DNA of 64,000 nt from Ferrovibrio sp046297595. GTDB taxonomy: Bacteria; Pseudomonadota; Alphaproteobacteria; Ferrovibrionales; Ferrovibrionaceae. The translations under genes and the position numbers were made by a program. This document shows, in pieces, positions 17,743 to 25,273 of this stretch. The notes beneath the pieces were generated by a model that did not search any database, was not told the DNA's origin, and saw only the letters and a list, made by a program, of their open reading frames with translations. The DNA lies in the NCBI RefSeq assembly GCF_046297595.1, contig NZ_JBKBHT010000009.1, positions 82,244 to 146,243 of the forward strand, given 5' to 3'. Each line of letters opens with the position of its first letter. Position 1 is the stretch's first letter.

Positions 17743-18387
17743 ATGGTCGCGCTGATGACAAAATCAGGGTCTGTGTCACAAACTGCCGCGGCCGGGCCGG
17801 ATTCCGCCGAAACCGGCACCGTGCAGGATCGCCTGCTGGATGCCGCCCTGGTCTGCTTCCGGCGCATGGGCGGCAAGAGAACCCGGATCGAGGATATCGC
17901 CGCCGAAGCCGGGCTCGCCCGCACCGCGGTCTACCGCTACTACCCCAACAAACGCGCCATCGTGGCCGCCCTGGCGACGCGCTGGCTAGCCGAGGACGAG
18001 ACCCGGCTGGCCGAGATCGCCCGCGACCACGGCCGCAGTCCGGCTACCCGCCTGCAGGCTTTTCTGCTGGCCGATGCCGAAGCCACGCGGCGTTACCTGG
18101 CCGATGCCTGCCTGGTCGAAGTGCTTGACGAAGTTATTGAAAATCTTAAGGCGATCCTGCTGCAGCATCGCTCCCATGTGCGCCGGCACCTGGCCGGCCT
18201 GCTGGCCGAGGGCAGCGCGGCGGGGGTATTCCGGGCCGACCCTGCCGATGCCATGGCCCAGACCATCGACGACCTGATGGCCCGGTTTCATGACCTGCGT
18301 CTGGCCGCCGACCTGGACAAGACGGCGTGGCGGGACCGGGCGAGTGCCGCCATAGATAACCTGATGCGGGCCATTCGCAGCCGTTAA
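17743..18387 (+). CDS. TetR-family transcriptional regulator
   Basis: This cytosolic ligand-responsive repressor has 214 aa. The N-terminal DNA-binding domain contains DRLLDAALVCFRRMGGKRTR, then the helix-turn-helix IEDIAAEAGLARTAVYRYYPNKRAIVAAL (shown in pieces: IEDIAAEAGLA and VYRYYPNK). The C-terminal ligand domain is helical and not classifiable by eye. The start is uncertain: ATG at 17743, ATG at 17755 or GTG at 17722; none has a strong ribosome-binding site. Forty bases after its stop lies a gene behind a clear inverted repeat (18394-18420), a good candidate operator for this regulator. Confidence 0.9.
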   Translation: MVALMTKSGSVSQTAAAGPDSAETGTVQDRLLDAALVCFRRMGGKRTRIEDIAAEAGLARTAVYRYYPNKRAIVAALATRWLAEDETRLAEIARDHGRSPATRLQAFLLADAEATRRYLADACLVEVLDEVIENLKAILLQHRSHVRRHLAGLLAEGSAAGVFRADPADAMAQTIDDLMARFHDLRLAADLDKTAWRDRASAAIDNLMRAIRSR

Positions 18388-18391
18388 TGAT

Positions 18392-18420
18392 TTGACATGT
18401 GACATTTTTTGTCATATGTC
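18392..18420 (+). promoter_or_regulatory. Inverted-repeat operator overlapping a promoter
   Basis: GACATGTGACA (18394-18404) and TGTCATATGTC (18410-18420) form an 11-bp inverted repeat with one non-matching pair around five T residues. TTGACA (18392-18397), a 17-base spacer and TATGTC (18415-18420) overlap it. The predicted start falls on the A of the next gene's ATG (18427), implying a leaderless mRNA. The size and symmetry suit a TetR-family operator. Confidence 0.55.
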
Positions 18421-18426
18421 TTTCGC

Positions 18427-18909
18427 ATGTCGCCGATCCAGAAGACCGTCACCCGCCAATTCATGGGCGCCATGCTCGCCGTCTCGGCCTTTTTGGCGCG
18501 GCGGCCGGGTCTGCAACCCCTGAGCTTTGCCTGGTCGCGAGCCCTGGCTAGCCTGGCCATCCGGCGCAAACGGATCGGCCCCGCCGCCGACCTGCAGGCG
18601 CTGGGCCGCGCCTGGCAGAGCAGCTTCCCCTCGGCCAGGCAGATCCCAGTCGAGAGAATCGCCGGGGATACCGTCTATGCCCGCATCGAAACGCGCTGCC
18701 CGCTGCGCGGCAGCGGCGCCACGACGGCCTGCTGGCGGATGATGGAATACGATCGTGCGGTGGCCCGCGCCGCCGGTGGGCAGTTCGTGGTGCTGCAAAG
18801 CCAGGCGGAGCCCGGTGTCACGGTTTGCCGCGTTGCCTTGCAACGGACTGCAGCGACGACGAATGACTTGGTGCCGGCGCATATCCGGGCACCGGAGCCG
18901 GCACGATGA
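18427..18909 (+). CDS. Hypothetical protein, possible TetR target
   Basis: This 160-aa protein is not assigned to a family. The N-terminal third is basic and helical (MSPIQKTVTRQFMGAMLAVS) and could lie on a membrane. The C-terminal half reads ARIETRCPLRGSGATTACWR then MMEYDRAVARAAGGQFVVLQ and TVCRVALQR, with three cysteines (in RCPLRG, TACWRM and TVCRVA). Such spacing would suit a metal or cofactor site, but this is speculation. The ATG at 18427 is chosen over an upstream TTG because the promoter and operator sit immediately before it. It follows tetR on the same strand. Its end is 18 bp from the convergent DUF1192 gene. Confidence 0.65.
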   Translation: MSPIQKTVTRQFMGAMLAVSAFLARRPGLQPLSFAWSRALASLAIRRKRIGPAADLQALGRAWQSSFPSARQIPVERIAGDTVYARIETRCPLRGSGATTACWRMMEYDRAVARAAGGQFVVLQSQAEPGVTVCRVALQRTAATTNDLVPAHIRAPEPAR

Positions 18910-18927
18910 TTATCTTCTAGAGAATGA

Positions 18928-19104
18928 TTATTTCTTGAAGAAGGTATCGGCGGCGCCGCGTGCCGCCTGCTTCTGTCTGATCACACTGCGGATCGTGACG
19001 ATTTCGCTCTCCAGCAGCTCAATCCTCGCTTCAAGATCCTCGATCGACATCACGTCGAATTTCACCGGTTGCGGCTTACGTGATTCTGCCTCGTCCCAAT
19101 CCAT
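18928..19104 (-). CDS. DUF1192 family small protein
   Basis: This is a 58-aa gene below common length cut-offs. The protein starts MDWDEAESRKPQP and continues with the DUF1192 core VMSIEDLEARIELLESEI, a short coiled coil, then VIRQKQAARGAADTFFKK. The family (PF06698) is a set of 55-70 residue alphaproteobacterial proteins of unknown function with this Ser-x-x-Glu-Leu-x-x-Arg-Ile pattern and a terminal Phe-Phe/Phe-Lys. GGAGGG lies about five bases before the ATG. It is divergent from the quinone oxidoreductase gene, an arrangement I recall from other Alphaproteobacteria. Confidence 0.88.
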   Translation of the reverse strand: MDWDEAESRKPQPVKFDVMSIEDLEARIELLESEIVTIRSVIRQKQAARGAADTFFKK

Positions 19105-19236
19105 GCCGCCCTCCCGTCTCGCTTTGGCGTCATCCTAGCCTCAGGCTGCCGGGCGAACAATTTGCTTTTGCCTGTGCTTGCCGATGCGGCAGCGGACGGC
19201 TAGACCAGCAAGGTCATCCAGCTCCGGGAGATTCCG

Positions 19237-20232
19237 ATGTTGCCGCAGACCATGACCGTGATCGAGATCAGCCAGCCTGGCGGGCCCGAGGTGCTGAAAC
19301 CGGCCGAACGGCCGCTGCCACAGCCGGCCGAGGGCGAGGTGCTGATCAGGGTGCATGCGGCCGGCGTGAACCGGCCCGATGTGCTGCAACGGTCCGGCAT
19401 GTATCCGCCGCCGCCCGGCGCGCCGGATTATCCCGGCTTGGAAGTGGCCGGCGAAATCGCGGCACTGGGCAAAAACGTCGGGCGCTGGAAAATCGGCGAC
19501 AAAGTTTGCGCCCTGGTGGCCGGCGGTGGCTATGCCACCTATTGCGTGGCGCCGGCCGAGCAATGCCTGCCGGTGCCACAGGGCCTCGACATGGCCGAAG
19601 CCGCCGCCCTGCCGGAAAACTGGTTCACCGTGTGGACCAACATCGCCGACCGCGGCGCGCTGAAACCGGGCGAGAGCATCCTGATCCATGGCGGCGCCTC
19701 GGGCATCGGCGTCGCCGCCATCCAGCTGGCCAGGCTGCTGGGTGCGACGAAAATCTACGCCACCGCCGGCACCGACGAGAAATGCAAGTTCTGCGAAAGC
19801 ATCGGCGCCACCAAGGCGATCAACTACAAGACAGAGGATTTCGCCGCCCGCATCCAGGAGCTGACCGGCGGCAAGGGCGTCGACGTGATCCTCGACATGG
19901 TGGGCGGCAGGTATTTCACACCCAATGTCAAAAGCCTGGCCGAGGACGGCCGGCTGGTGATCATCGCGGTGCAGGGCGGCCCGAAGGGCGAGGGCGACCT
20001 GAGCGTGGTGATGCGCAAGCGGCTGACCGTGACCGGTTCAACCCTGCGGCCCCGCCCCGTGGCCTTCAAGGCGGCCATTGCCCGGGCACTGGAGGAGACG
20101 GTCTGGCCGGCCTTCGCCAAAGGCGAGCTGAAAGCCGTGATAGACTCCCGTTTTCCGCTGGAACAGGCCGCTGCCGCCCATGCCCGGATCGACCATGCCG
20201 ACCATGTCGGCAAGGTACTGCTAACCGTTTGA
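19237..20232 (+). CDS. NAD(P)H:quinone oxidoreductase, PIG3 type
   Basis: This zinc-independent medium-chain dehydrogenase/reductase reduces quinones with NADPH; it is 331 aa. The N-terminal GroES-like domain has VLIRVHAAGVNRPDVLQR and YPPPPGAPDYPGLEVAGEI. The Rossmann domain has SILIHGGASGIGVAAIQLA and GVDVILDMVGGRYF. The zinc-binding cysteines of alcohol dehydrogenases are absent. This fits the PIG3 group (TIGR02824). GGGAG lies before the ATG. It is 132 bp upstream of trcR on the same strand, with a candidate trcR promoter in between. Confidence 0.92.
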   Translation: MLPQTMTVIEISQPGGPEVLKPAERPLPQPAEGEVLIRVHAAGVNRPDVLQRSGMYPPPPGAPDYPGLEVAGEIAALGKNVGRWKIGDKVCALVAGGGYATYCVAPAEQCLPVPQGLDMAEAAALPENWFTVWTNIADRGALKPGESILIHGGASGIGVAAIQLARLLGATKIYATAGTDEKCKFCESIGATKAINYKTEDFAARIQELTGGKGVDVILDMVGGRYFTPNVKSLAEDGRLVIIAVQGGPKGEGDLSVVMRKRLTVTGSTLRPRPVAFKAAIARALEETVWPAFAKGELKAVIDSRFPLEQAAAAHARIDHADHVGKVLLTV

Positions 20233-20265
20233 AGAAAAACAAATAACGGTTCAAAGCCGGGGTGG

Positions 20266-20293
20266 TTGCGCCCGGGGGGCGATCCACTATATT
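20266..20293 (+). promoter_or_regulatory. Candidate trcR promoter
   Basis: TTGCGC (20266-20271), a 16-base spacer and TATATT (20288-20293) lie about 70 bases before the trcR ATG. The -10 element is good and the -35 element is weak. Confidence 0.4.
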
Positions 20294-20364
20294 GTCGCGC
20301 GATTTTATCTGAGCCCCGCGGGCGGCCCCTGAAGCCGGCCGGCCGCAATAAGAGGATATTGCCC

Positions 20365-21018
20365 ATGGCATTGCCGTTGATGCCGAAAGCCACCGCCGTG
20401 TGGCTGATCGACAATACCAAACTGACCTTCGACCAGATCGCCCGGTTCTGCGGTCTGCATGTGCTTGAGGTCAAGGGCATCGCCGATGGCGAAGTGGCCG
20501 TCGGCATCGTCGGCCTCGATCCGGTGGCCAATGGTCAGATCGCACCAGGCGAAATCGAGCGTTGCGAGAAAGATCCCGCCGCCGACCTCAAGCTGCTCGA
20601 ACCAACCGTGCCGGTGCAGCGTCAGAAGACCAAGGGCGCGAAATACACCCCGCTGTCCAAGCGCCAGGATCGCCCCGACGCCATCGCCTGGCTGCTGAAG
20701 TATCATCCGGAAGTGCCGGATGCGCAGGTGCAGAAGCTGCTCGGCACCACCAAGGCCACCATCGACTCCGTGCGCAACCGCACGCACTGGAACCACGTCA
20801 ACATCAAGCCGCGCGATCCGGTTTCGCTGGGCATCTGCAGCCAGACCGAACTCGACCGCGTGCTGATCCTGGCCGCCAAGCGCCGCGAGAACAAGGAAAA
20901 GCGCGAGGCTCGCGAAGCCCGCAAGGCCGCGCGCGCCGAAGCATCACCGGCCACGGAAACCCAGCCGGAACCGCCGGCGGAAACCACGCCCGATATGCAG
21001 CCGTCCAGCGACGAGTAA
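20365..21018 (+). CDS. trcR: DUF1013 protein, cell-cycle regulator TrcR type
   Basis: This 217-aa protein belongs to DUF1013 (PF06242), a family nearly confined to Alphaproteobacteria. Members have been described as cell-cycle transcriptional regulators named TrcR that bind RNA polymerase. Visible features are the N-terminal PLMPKATAVWLIDNT and LTFDQIARFCGLHVLEVKGI, a helix-turn-helix-like segment. A second one, VQKLLGTTKATIDSVRNRTH, follows. The C-terminal tail (about residues 175-217) is charged, then Pro/Glu-rich and probably disordered. The ATG at 20365 follows AGAGGA and matches the conserved start. A strong terminator closes the gene. Confidence 0.87.
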   Translation: MALPLMPKATAVWLIDNTKLTFDQIARFCGLHVLEVKGIADGEVAVGIVGLDPVANGQIAPGEIERCEKDPAADLKLLEPTVPVQRQKTKGAKYTPLSKRQDRPDAIAWLLKYHPEVPDAQVQKLLGTTKATIDSVRNRTHWNHVNIKPRDPVSLGICSQTELDRVLILAAKRRENKEKREAREARKAARAEASPATETQPEPPAETTPDMQPSSDE

Positions 21019-21042
21019 TCTCTTTTTCCGCATATCCCATGC

Positions 21043-21078
21043 ACGCCGCCGGTTTCACCACCGGCGGCGTTCTTGTTT
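21043..21078 (+). terminator. Rho-independent terminator after trcR
   Basis: A perfect 11-bp stem (21043-21053 with 21060-21070) with a 6-base loop is followed by a T-rich tail. The next 295 bp up to the peptide-transporter operon (21079-21373) hold no gene, no clear riboswitch and no well-formed promoter that I can support. Confidence 0.88.
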
Positions 21079-21373
21079 GCGGGCCTAATGCGGCATATCC
21101 GCCGCCGATTACAACCGCGCAGCCCGATGGACAATCGCGCTGCGTGCCGCCGGAATGGCGCGGCACGTTAAAGCCATGTCGCCGTGTTATCAGGTCATTC
21201 TCTCGCATTGCGGCAACACGCCCAATCGTCAGGCAAACCAGCATCTTTGCGGCTTCGCAGCGCAAGAAGGTCTAGGCACTGCTACTGGTTTCCGCTATAG
21301 GCTGATCGGAACAAGCCGGATCAACGACCATGAATTGGCGCCGGCGTAACCAGTGTCGGGGCGTTTCTAACTC

Positions 21374-22348
21374 ATGCTCGTATTCATCATCCGACGACTG
21401 ATGCAGGCCGCCCTCGTGGTGGCCGTCATGTCGGTGCTGGTCTTCGTCGGCATCTACATGATCGGCGACCCGCTGGCGATCCTGGTCAGCCCCGAGGCGA
21501 CCGAGTTGGATCGCGAGGCGATCGCCCGTTCGCTCGGCCTCGACCGTCCGATGTGGGAGCAGTATCTCGCTTTCGTCTCCTCGGCCATGCAGGGCGATTT
21601 CGGCAAGTCCTTCGTCTTCGGCCAGCCCGCCATCGGCCTGATCCTGGAACGCATGCCGGCCACGCTGGAACTTGCCATCATCGCCACCTTCATGTCGGTC
21701 GTGATCGGCGTGCCGCTGGGCCTCTATGCCGGACTGCGTCACGAAACCGTGGCCGCACGGGCAATCATGGCCGGTTCGGTGCTGGGCTTCAGCCTGCCGA
21801 ATTTCTGGGTCGGCCTGATGCTGATCATGGTCTTCGCCGTACAACTCGGCTGGCTGCCGGCTTCCGGCCGCGGCCCCACCGTGGAAATCTTCGGCATCCA
21901 TCTCAGCTTCCTCACGCTGGAAGGCTGGAAATACCTGGCGTTGCCCGCGCTTACGCTCGGCCTGTCGAAATGCGCGTTGATCGTGCGCCTGGCCCGCGCC
22001 ACCGCGCGCGAAGTGATGCTGATGGATTTCGTGAAATTCGCCCGTGCCAAGGGCCTGAACGAAAAGCGCGTGATCGGCGTGCATATCCTGAAGAACATCA
22101 TGGTGCCGATCACCACCGTCACCGGCCTGGAACTGGGCACCCTGATTGCCTTCGCCGTGATCACCGAAACGATCTTCTCCTGGCCCGGCATGGGCAAGCT
22201 GCTGATCGACTCCATCGTGCATCTCGACCGCCCGGTGGTGGTGGCCTACCTGATCGTCGTCGTCCTGCTGCTGGTGCTGATCAGCCTGATCGTCGATATC
22301 CTTTATTCCGTGCTCGATCCGCGTGTGCGGCTCGGCGACGCGAAGTAA
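21374..22348 (+). CDS. Peptide-type ABC transporter permease, DppB/OppB family
   Basis: This inner-membrane subunit of 324 aa has six membrane helices. The first is VFIIRRLMQAALVVAVMSVL, the classical DppB start. The large periplasmic loop is shorter than in DppB. The coupling motif region EVMLMDFVKFARAKGL and the segment GTLIAFAVITETIFSWPGMG are characteristic. The family imports di- and oligopeptides, nickel or related solutes. It begins a four-gene operon (two permeases, two ATPases) with 15-, 7- and -4-bp gaps. No substrate-binding protein gene is adjacent, so the substrate cannot be inferred. Confidence 0.92.
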   Translation: MLVFIIRRLMQAALVVAVMSVLVFVGIYMIGDPLAILVSPEATELDREAIARSLGLDRPMWEQYLAFVSSAMQGDFGKSFVFGQPAIGLILERMPATLELAIIATFMSVVIGVPLGLYAGLRHETVAARAIMAGSVLGFSLPNFWVGLMLIMVFAVQLGWLPASGRGPTVEIFGIHLSFLTLEGWKYLALPALTLGLSKCALIVRLARATAREVMLMDFVKFARAKGLNEKRVIGVHILKNIMVPITTVTGLELGTLIAFAVITETIFSWPGMGKLLIDSIVHLDRPVVVAYLIVVVLLLVLISLIVDILYSVLDPRVRLGDAK

Positions 22349-22363
22349 CCGGGGGCGCGCAGC

Positions 22364-23275
22364 ATGACCGACGCAACCCTGCCCGTCGCCGAGCTGGCCA
22401 AGACGGAATCGCCCTGGAAGCGGATCGCCGCCGAATTCGCCGAGAGCAAACTGGCCCTGCTCGGCTTCGTCACGCTGGTGGCGCTGCTGCTGGCCGCCGT
22501 GCTGGCGCCCTGGCTGTCGCCACAGGATCCCTACGATCTGGCCGGTCTCGACATTCTCGATGCCCGCCTGCCGCCCGGCGAGGTCTCCGGCATGGGCCTG
22601 ACCTTCCTGCTCGGCAGCGACGGCCAGGGCCGCGACATGCTGAGCGCCATGCTCTACGGCCTGCGCATCAGCCTGGTGGTCGGCGTCGTCTCGGTGGTCG
22701 CCTCGCTGGCGATCGGTGCCGTGGCCGGCATGGCGGCCGCCTATTTCGGCGGCAAGGTCGACGCGATCATCATGCGCATCGTCGACATCCAGTTGTCCTT
22801 CCCCGCCATCCTGGTCGCGCTGATCCTGCTGGCCATGCTGGGCAACGGCATGGACAAGGTGATCATCGCGCTGATTGCCGTGCAATGGGCCTATTTCGCC
22901 CGTTCCGCCCATGGCGCGGCGCTGGTGGAGCGCAACAAGGAATATGTCGAGGCCGCGCGCTGCCTGGGCCTGAGCCGCACCCGCATGCTGCTGCGCCATC
23001 TGCTGCCCAACTGCATGCCGCCGCTGATCGTGATCGCCACCATCAACATTGCCCGCGCCATCACCCTGGAGGCGACGCTCAGCTTCCTCGGCCTCGGCGT
23101 GCCGGTCACCGAGCCGTCGCTCGGCATGCTGATTGCGAACGGCTTCGACTACCTGCTCAGCGGCGTGTACTGGATCTCGTTATTCCCCGGCATCCTGCTC
23201 ACCCTCGTCATCATCGCGATCAACCTGGTTGGCGACCAGTTGCGCGACGTGCTCAACCCCCGTCTCAAGCGCTAA
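22364..23275 (+). CDS. Peptide-type ABC transporter permease, DppC/OppC family
   Basis: This is the second membrane subunit, 303 aa. The cytosolic N-terminus leads to the first helix (ALLGFVTLVALLLAAVLAPW). A periplasmic segment follows with FLLGSDGQGRDMLSAMLYGL, the DppC/OppC signature. The core has VGVVSVVASLAIGAVAGMAA and the coupling loop EYVEAARCLGLSRTRMLLRH. The end is SLFPGILLTLVIIAINLVGD then LRDVLNPRLK. It pairs with the preceding permease to form the pore. The gene starts 15 bp after it. Confidence 0.93.
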   Translation: MTDATLPVAELAKTESPWKRIAAEFAESKLALLGFVTLVALLLAAVLAPWLSPQDPYDLAGLDILDARLPPGEVSGMGLTFLLGSDGQGRDMLSAMLYGLRISLVVGVVSVVASLAIGAVAGMAAAYFGGKVDAIIMRIVDIQLSFPAILVALILLAMLGNGMDKVIIALIAVQWAYFARSAHGAALVERNKEYVEAARCLGLSRTRMLLRHLLPNCMPPLIVIATINIARAITLEATLSFLGLGVPVTEPSLGMLIANGFDYLLSGVYWISLFPGILLTLVIIAINLVGDQLRDVLNPRLKR

Positions 23276-23282
23276 GAGTCCC

Positions 23283-24278
23283 ATGGTCGCGACGCTCCAG
23301 GTCGAGAATCTCGAAACCCATTTCCCCAGCCGCGACGGCATCGTACGCGCCGTCGATGGCGTCAGCTTCGCCATCGAGCCCGGCGAAATCCTCGGGCTGG
23401 TTGGCGAGTCCGGTTCGGGCAAGTCGATCACCGGCTTTTCCATCCTGGGCCTGATCGACCCCCCGGGCCGCATCGCCGCCGGCAGCATCAAGTTCAAGGG
23501 CGAGGAACTGACCACGGCCAGCCCGGAACGCCTGCGCCAGCTGCGCGGCGCCCGCATCGCGATGATCTTCCAGGATCCGATGATGACGCTGAACCCGGTT
23601 CTGCGCATCGACACCCAGATGATCGAGACCGTGCAGGCCCATGAAAAGGTCAGCGAGGCCGCCGCCCGCGCGCGCTGTGTCGAGACGCTGAAGGCCGTCG
23701 GCATCGCCGCGCCGGAAGACCGCCTGAAATCCTATCCGCACCAGTTCTCGGGCGGCATGCGCCAGCGCATCGCCATCGCCACCGCGCTGCTGCACAAGCC
23801 CGACCTGATCATCGCCGACGAACCCACGACGGCGCTGGATGTGACCATCCAGGGCCAGATCCTGTACGAGATGCGCAAGCTGTGCCGCGATACCGGCACG
23901 TCGCTGGTCTGGATCACCCACGACCTGTCCGTCGTGGCCGGCCTGGCCGACCGCATCATGGTGATGTATGCCGGCCGCATCGTGGAGACTGGCCCGATCG
24001 CCACCGTAATCGAACGGCCGCAGCATCCCTATACCCGCGGCCTGATCGGTTCGGTGCCCGGCGCCATGCCGCGCGGCAAACGGCTGTTCCAGATTCCCGG
24101 CATGACGCCGGCCCTGGTCAACCTGCCGCCGGGCTGCCGCTTCAAGAACCGCTGCGCCCGCGCCGATGCCATCTGCGACACGATGCCAGACCTGGTCGAA
24201 CTGCAGCCCGGCCATGGCGTGCGCTGCCATCACCCGTTCGGCGCCGAGCCGCTGACTCTCGCCGAGGCCCGGTCATGA
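23283..24278 (+). CDS. Peptide-type ABC transporter ATPase, DppD/OppD family
   Basis: This cytosolic ATPase subunit has 331 aa. Walker A is GLVGESGSGKSITG, the signature is FSGGMRQRIAIA, and Walker B is LIIADEPTTALDVTIQ. The C-terminal extension typical of Dpp/Opp ATPases has PPGCRFKNRCARADAIC, with cysteines that bind an iron-sulfur cluster in related proteins. The frame is open 50 codons upstream inside dppC, but the ATG at 23283 starts the conserved N-terminus seven bases after the permease stop. The last four bases overlap the next ATPase gene (ATGA). Confidence 0.94.
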   Translation: MVATLQVENLETHFPSRDGIVRAVDGVSFAIEPGEILGLVGESGSGKSITGFSILGLIDPPGRIAAGSIKFKGEELTTASPERLRQLRGARIAMIFQDPMMTLNPVLRIDTQMIETVQAHEKVSEAAARARCVETLKAVGIAAPEDRLKSYPHQFSGGMRQRIAIATALLHKPDLIIADEPTTALDVTIQGQILYEMRKLCRDTGTSLVWITHDLSVVAGLADRIMVMYAGRIVETGPIATVIERPQHPYTRGLIGSVPGAMPRGKRLFQIPGMTPALVNLPPGCRFKNRCARADAICDTMPDLVELQPGHGVRCHHPFGAEPLTLAEARS

Positions 24279-25270
24279 CCGCTTTTCTTGAACTGAAGGA
24301 TATTTCCAAGCGCTTCGTCTGGCGCCTGGATATCGCCTCGAAGATCGCCAACCTGTTCGGTGCCGGTCTGACGGAACGCGCCGTCCACGCGGTGAACCAT
24401 GTCGACCTGGCCATCCAGGAAGGCGAAGTGGTTGGCCTGGTGGGTGAATCGGGCTGCGGCAAGTCCACGCTCGGCCGCATCGTCGCCGGCATCATGGATG
24501 CCAGCGGCGGCAGCATCAGCTTCCGCGGCAAGACGCTGGCCGAAATGAACCCGACCGAGCGGCGCGACTACAAGCTGGCCGTGCAGATGATCTTTCAGGA
24601 TCCCTATGCCTCGCTCAACCCGCGCATGCGGGTGGAAGACATCATCGGCGAGGCGCCGGTGGCCCATGGCCTGATCCCGCGTAGCGAGATGGGCGCCTAT
24701 GTCGAAAAGATCATGGCCCAGGTCGGTCTCGATCCGCGCTATCGCCGCCGTTATCCGCACCAGTTCTCCGGCGGCCAGCGCCAGCGCATCGGCATCGCCC
24801 GGGCTCTTGCCGTGAAGCCGCGCTTCATCGTCTGCGACGAAGCCGTCGCGGCACTCGACGTCTCGATCCAGGCCCAGGTGCTGAACCTGTTCATGGACCT
24901 GCGCGAGCAGCTGGGCCTGACCTACCTGTTCATCAGCCACAATCTTTCGGTCGTCGAACATATCTCCGACCGCGTGGTGATCATGTATCTGGGCCGGGTG
25001 GTGGAAAGCGCGCCGACCGAACAGCTATTCGCCGCGCCTAACCATCCTTATACCCAGGCCCTGCTGGCCGAAGCGCCGAAGCTGGTTGCCACGCGGCGGG
25101 ATTATTTGCCGATCAAGGGCGAAATCCCCTCGCCGCTGAATCCGCCGCCGGGCTGCCACTTCCACCCGCGCTGCCCGCACGCCATGGCGCGTTGCAAGGC
25201 GGAAGCGCCGGCACTGCGGGAAATCGCGCCGGGCCGCCTGTCGGCTTGCCACCTGAACGACGCGGCCTGA
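24275..25270 (+). CDS. Peptide-type ABC transporter ATPase, DppF/OppF family
   Basis: This second ATPase subunit has 331 aa. Walker A is GLVGESGCGKSTLGR, the signature is FSGGQRQRIGIARAL, and Walker B is FIVCDEAVAALDVSIQ. In Walker B the usual Glu-Pro is Glu-Ala, but the catalytic Asp-Glu is kept. The C-terminus has NPPPGCHFHPRCPHAMARC, the Dpp/Opp cysteine motif. Translation is coupled to the preceding gene through an ATGA overlap. The stop is three bases from the convergent stop of RND pump 1, and no terminator hairpin is visible between them. Confidence 0.94.
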   Translation: MTAFLELKDISKRFVWRLDIASKIANLFGAGLTERAVHAVNHVDLAIQEGEVVGLVGESGCGKSTLGRIVAGIMDASGGSISFRGKTLAEMNPTERRDYKLAVQMIFQDPYASLNPRMRVEDIIGEAPVAHGLIPRSEMGAYVEKIMAQVGLDPRYRRRYPHQFSGGQRQRIGIARALAVKPRFIVCDEAVAALDVSIQAQVLNLFMDLREQLGLTYLFISHNLSVVEHISDRVVIMYLGRVVESAPTEQLFAAPNHPYTQALLAEAPKLVATRRDYLPIKGEIPSPLNPPPGCHFHPRCPHAMARCKAEAPALREIAPGRLSACHLNDAA

Positions 25271-25273
25271 TGA

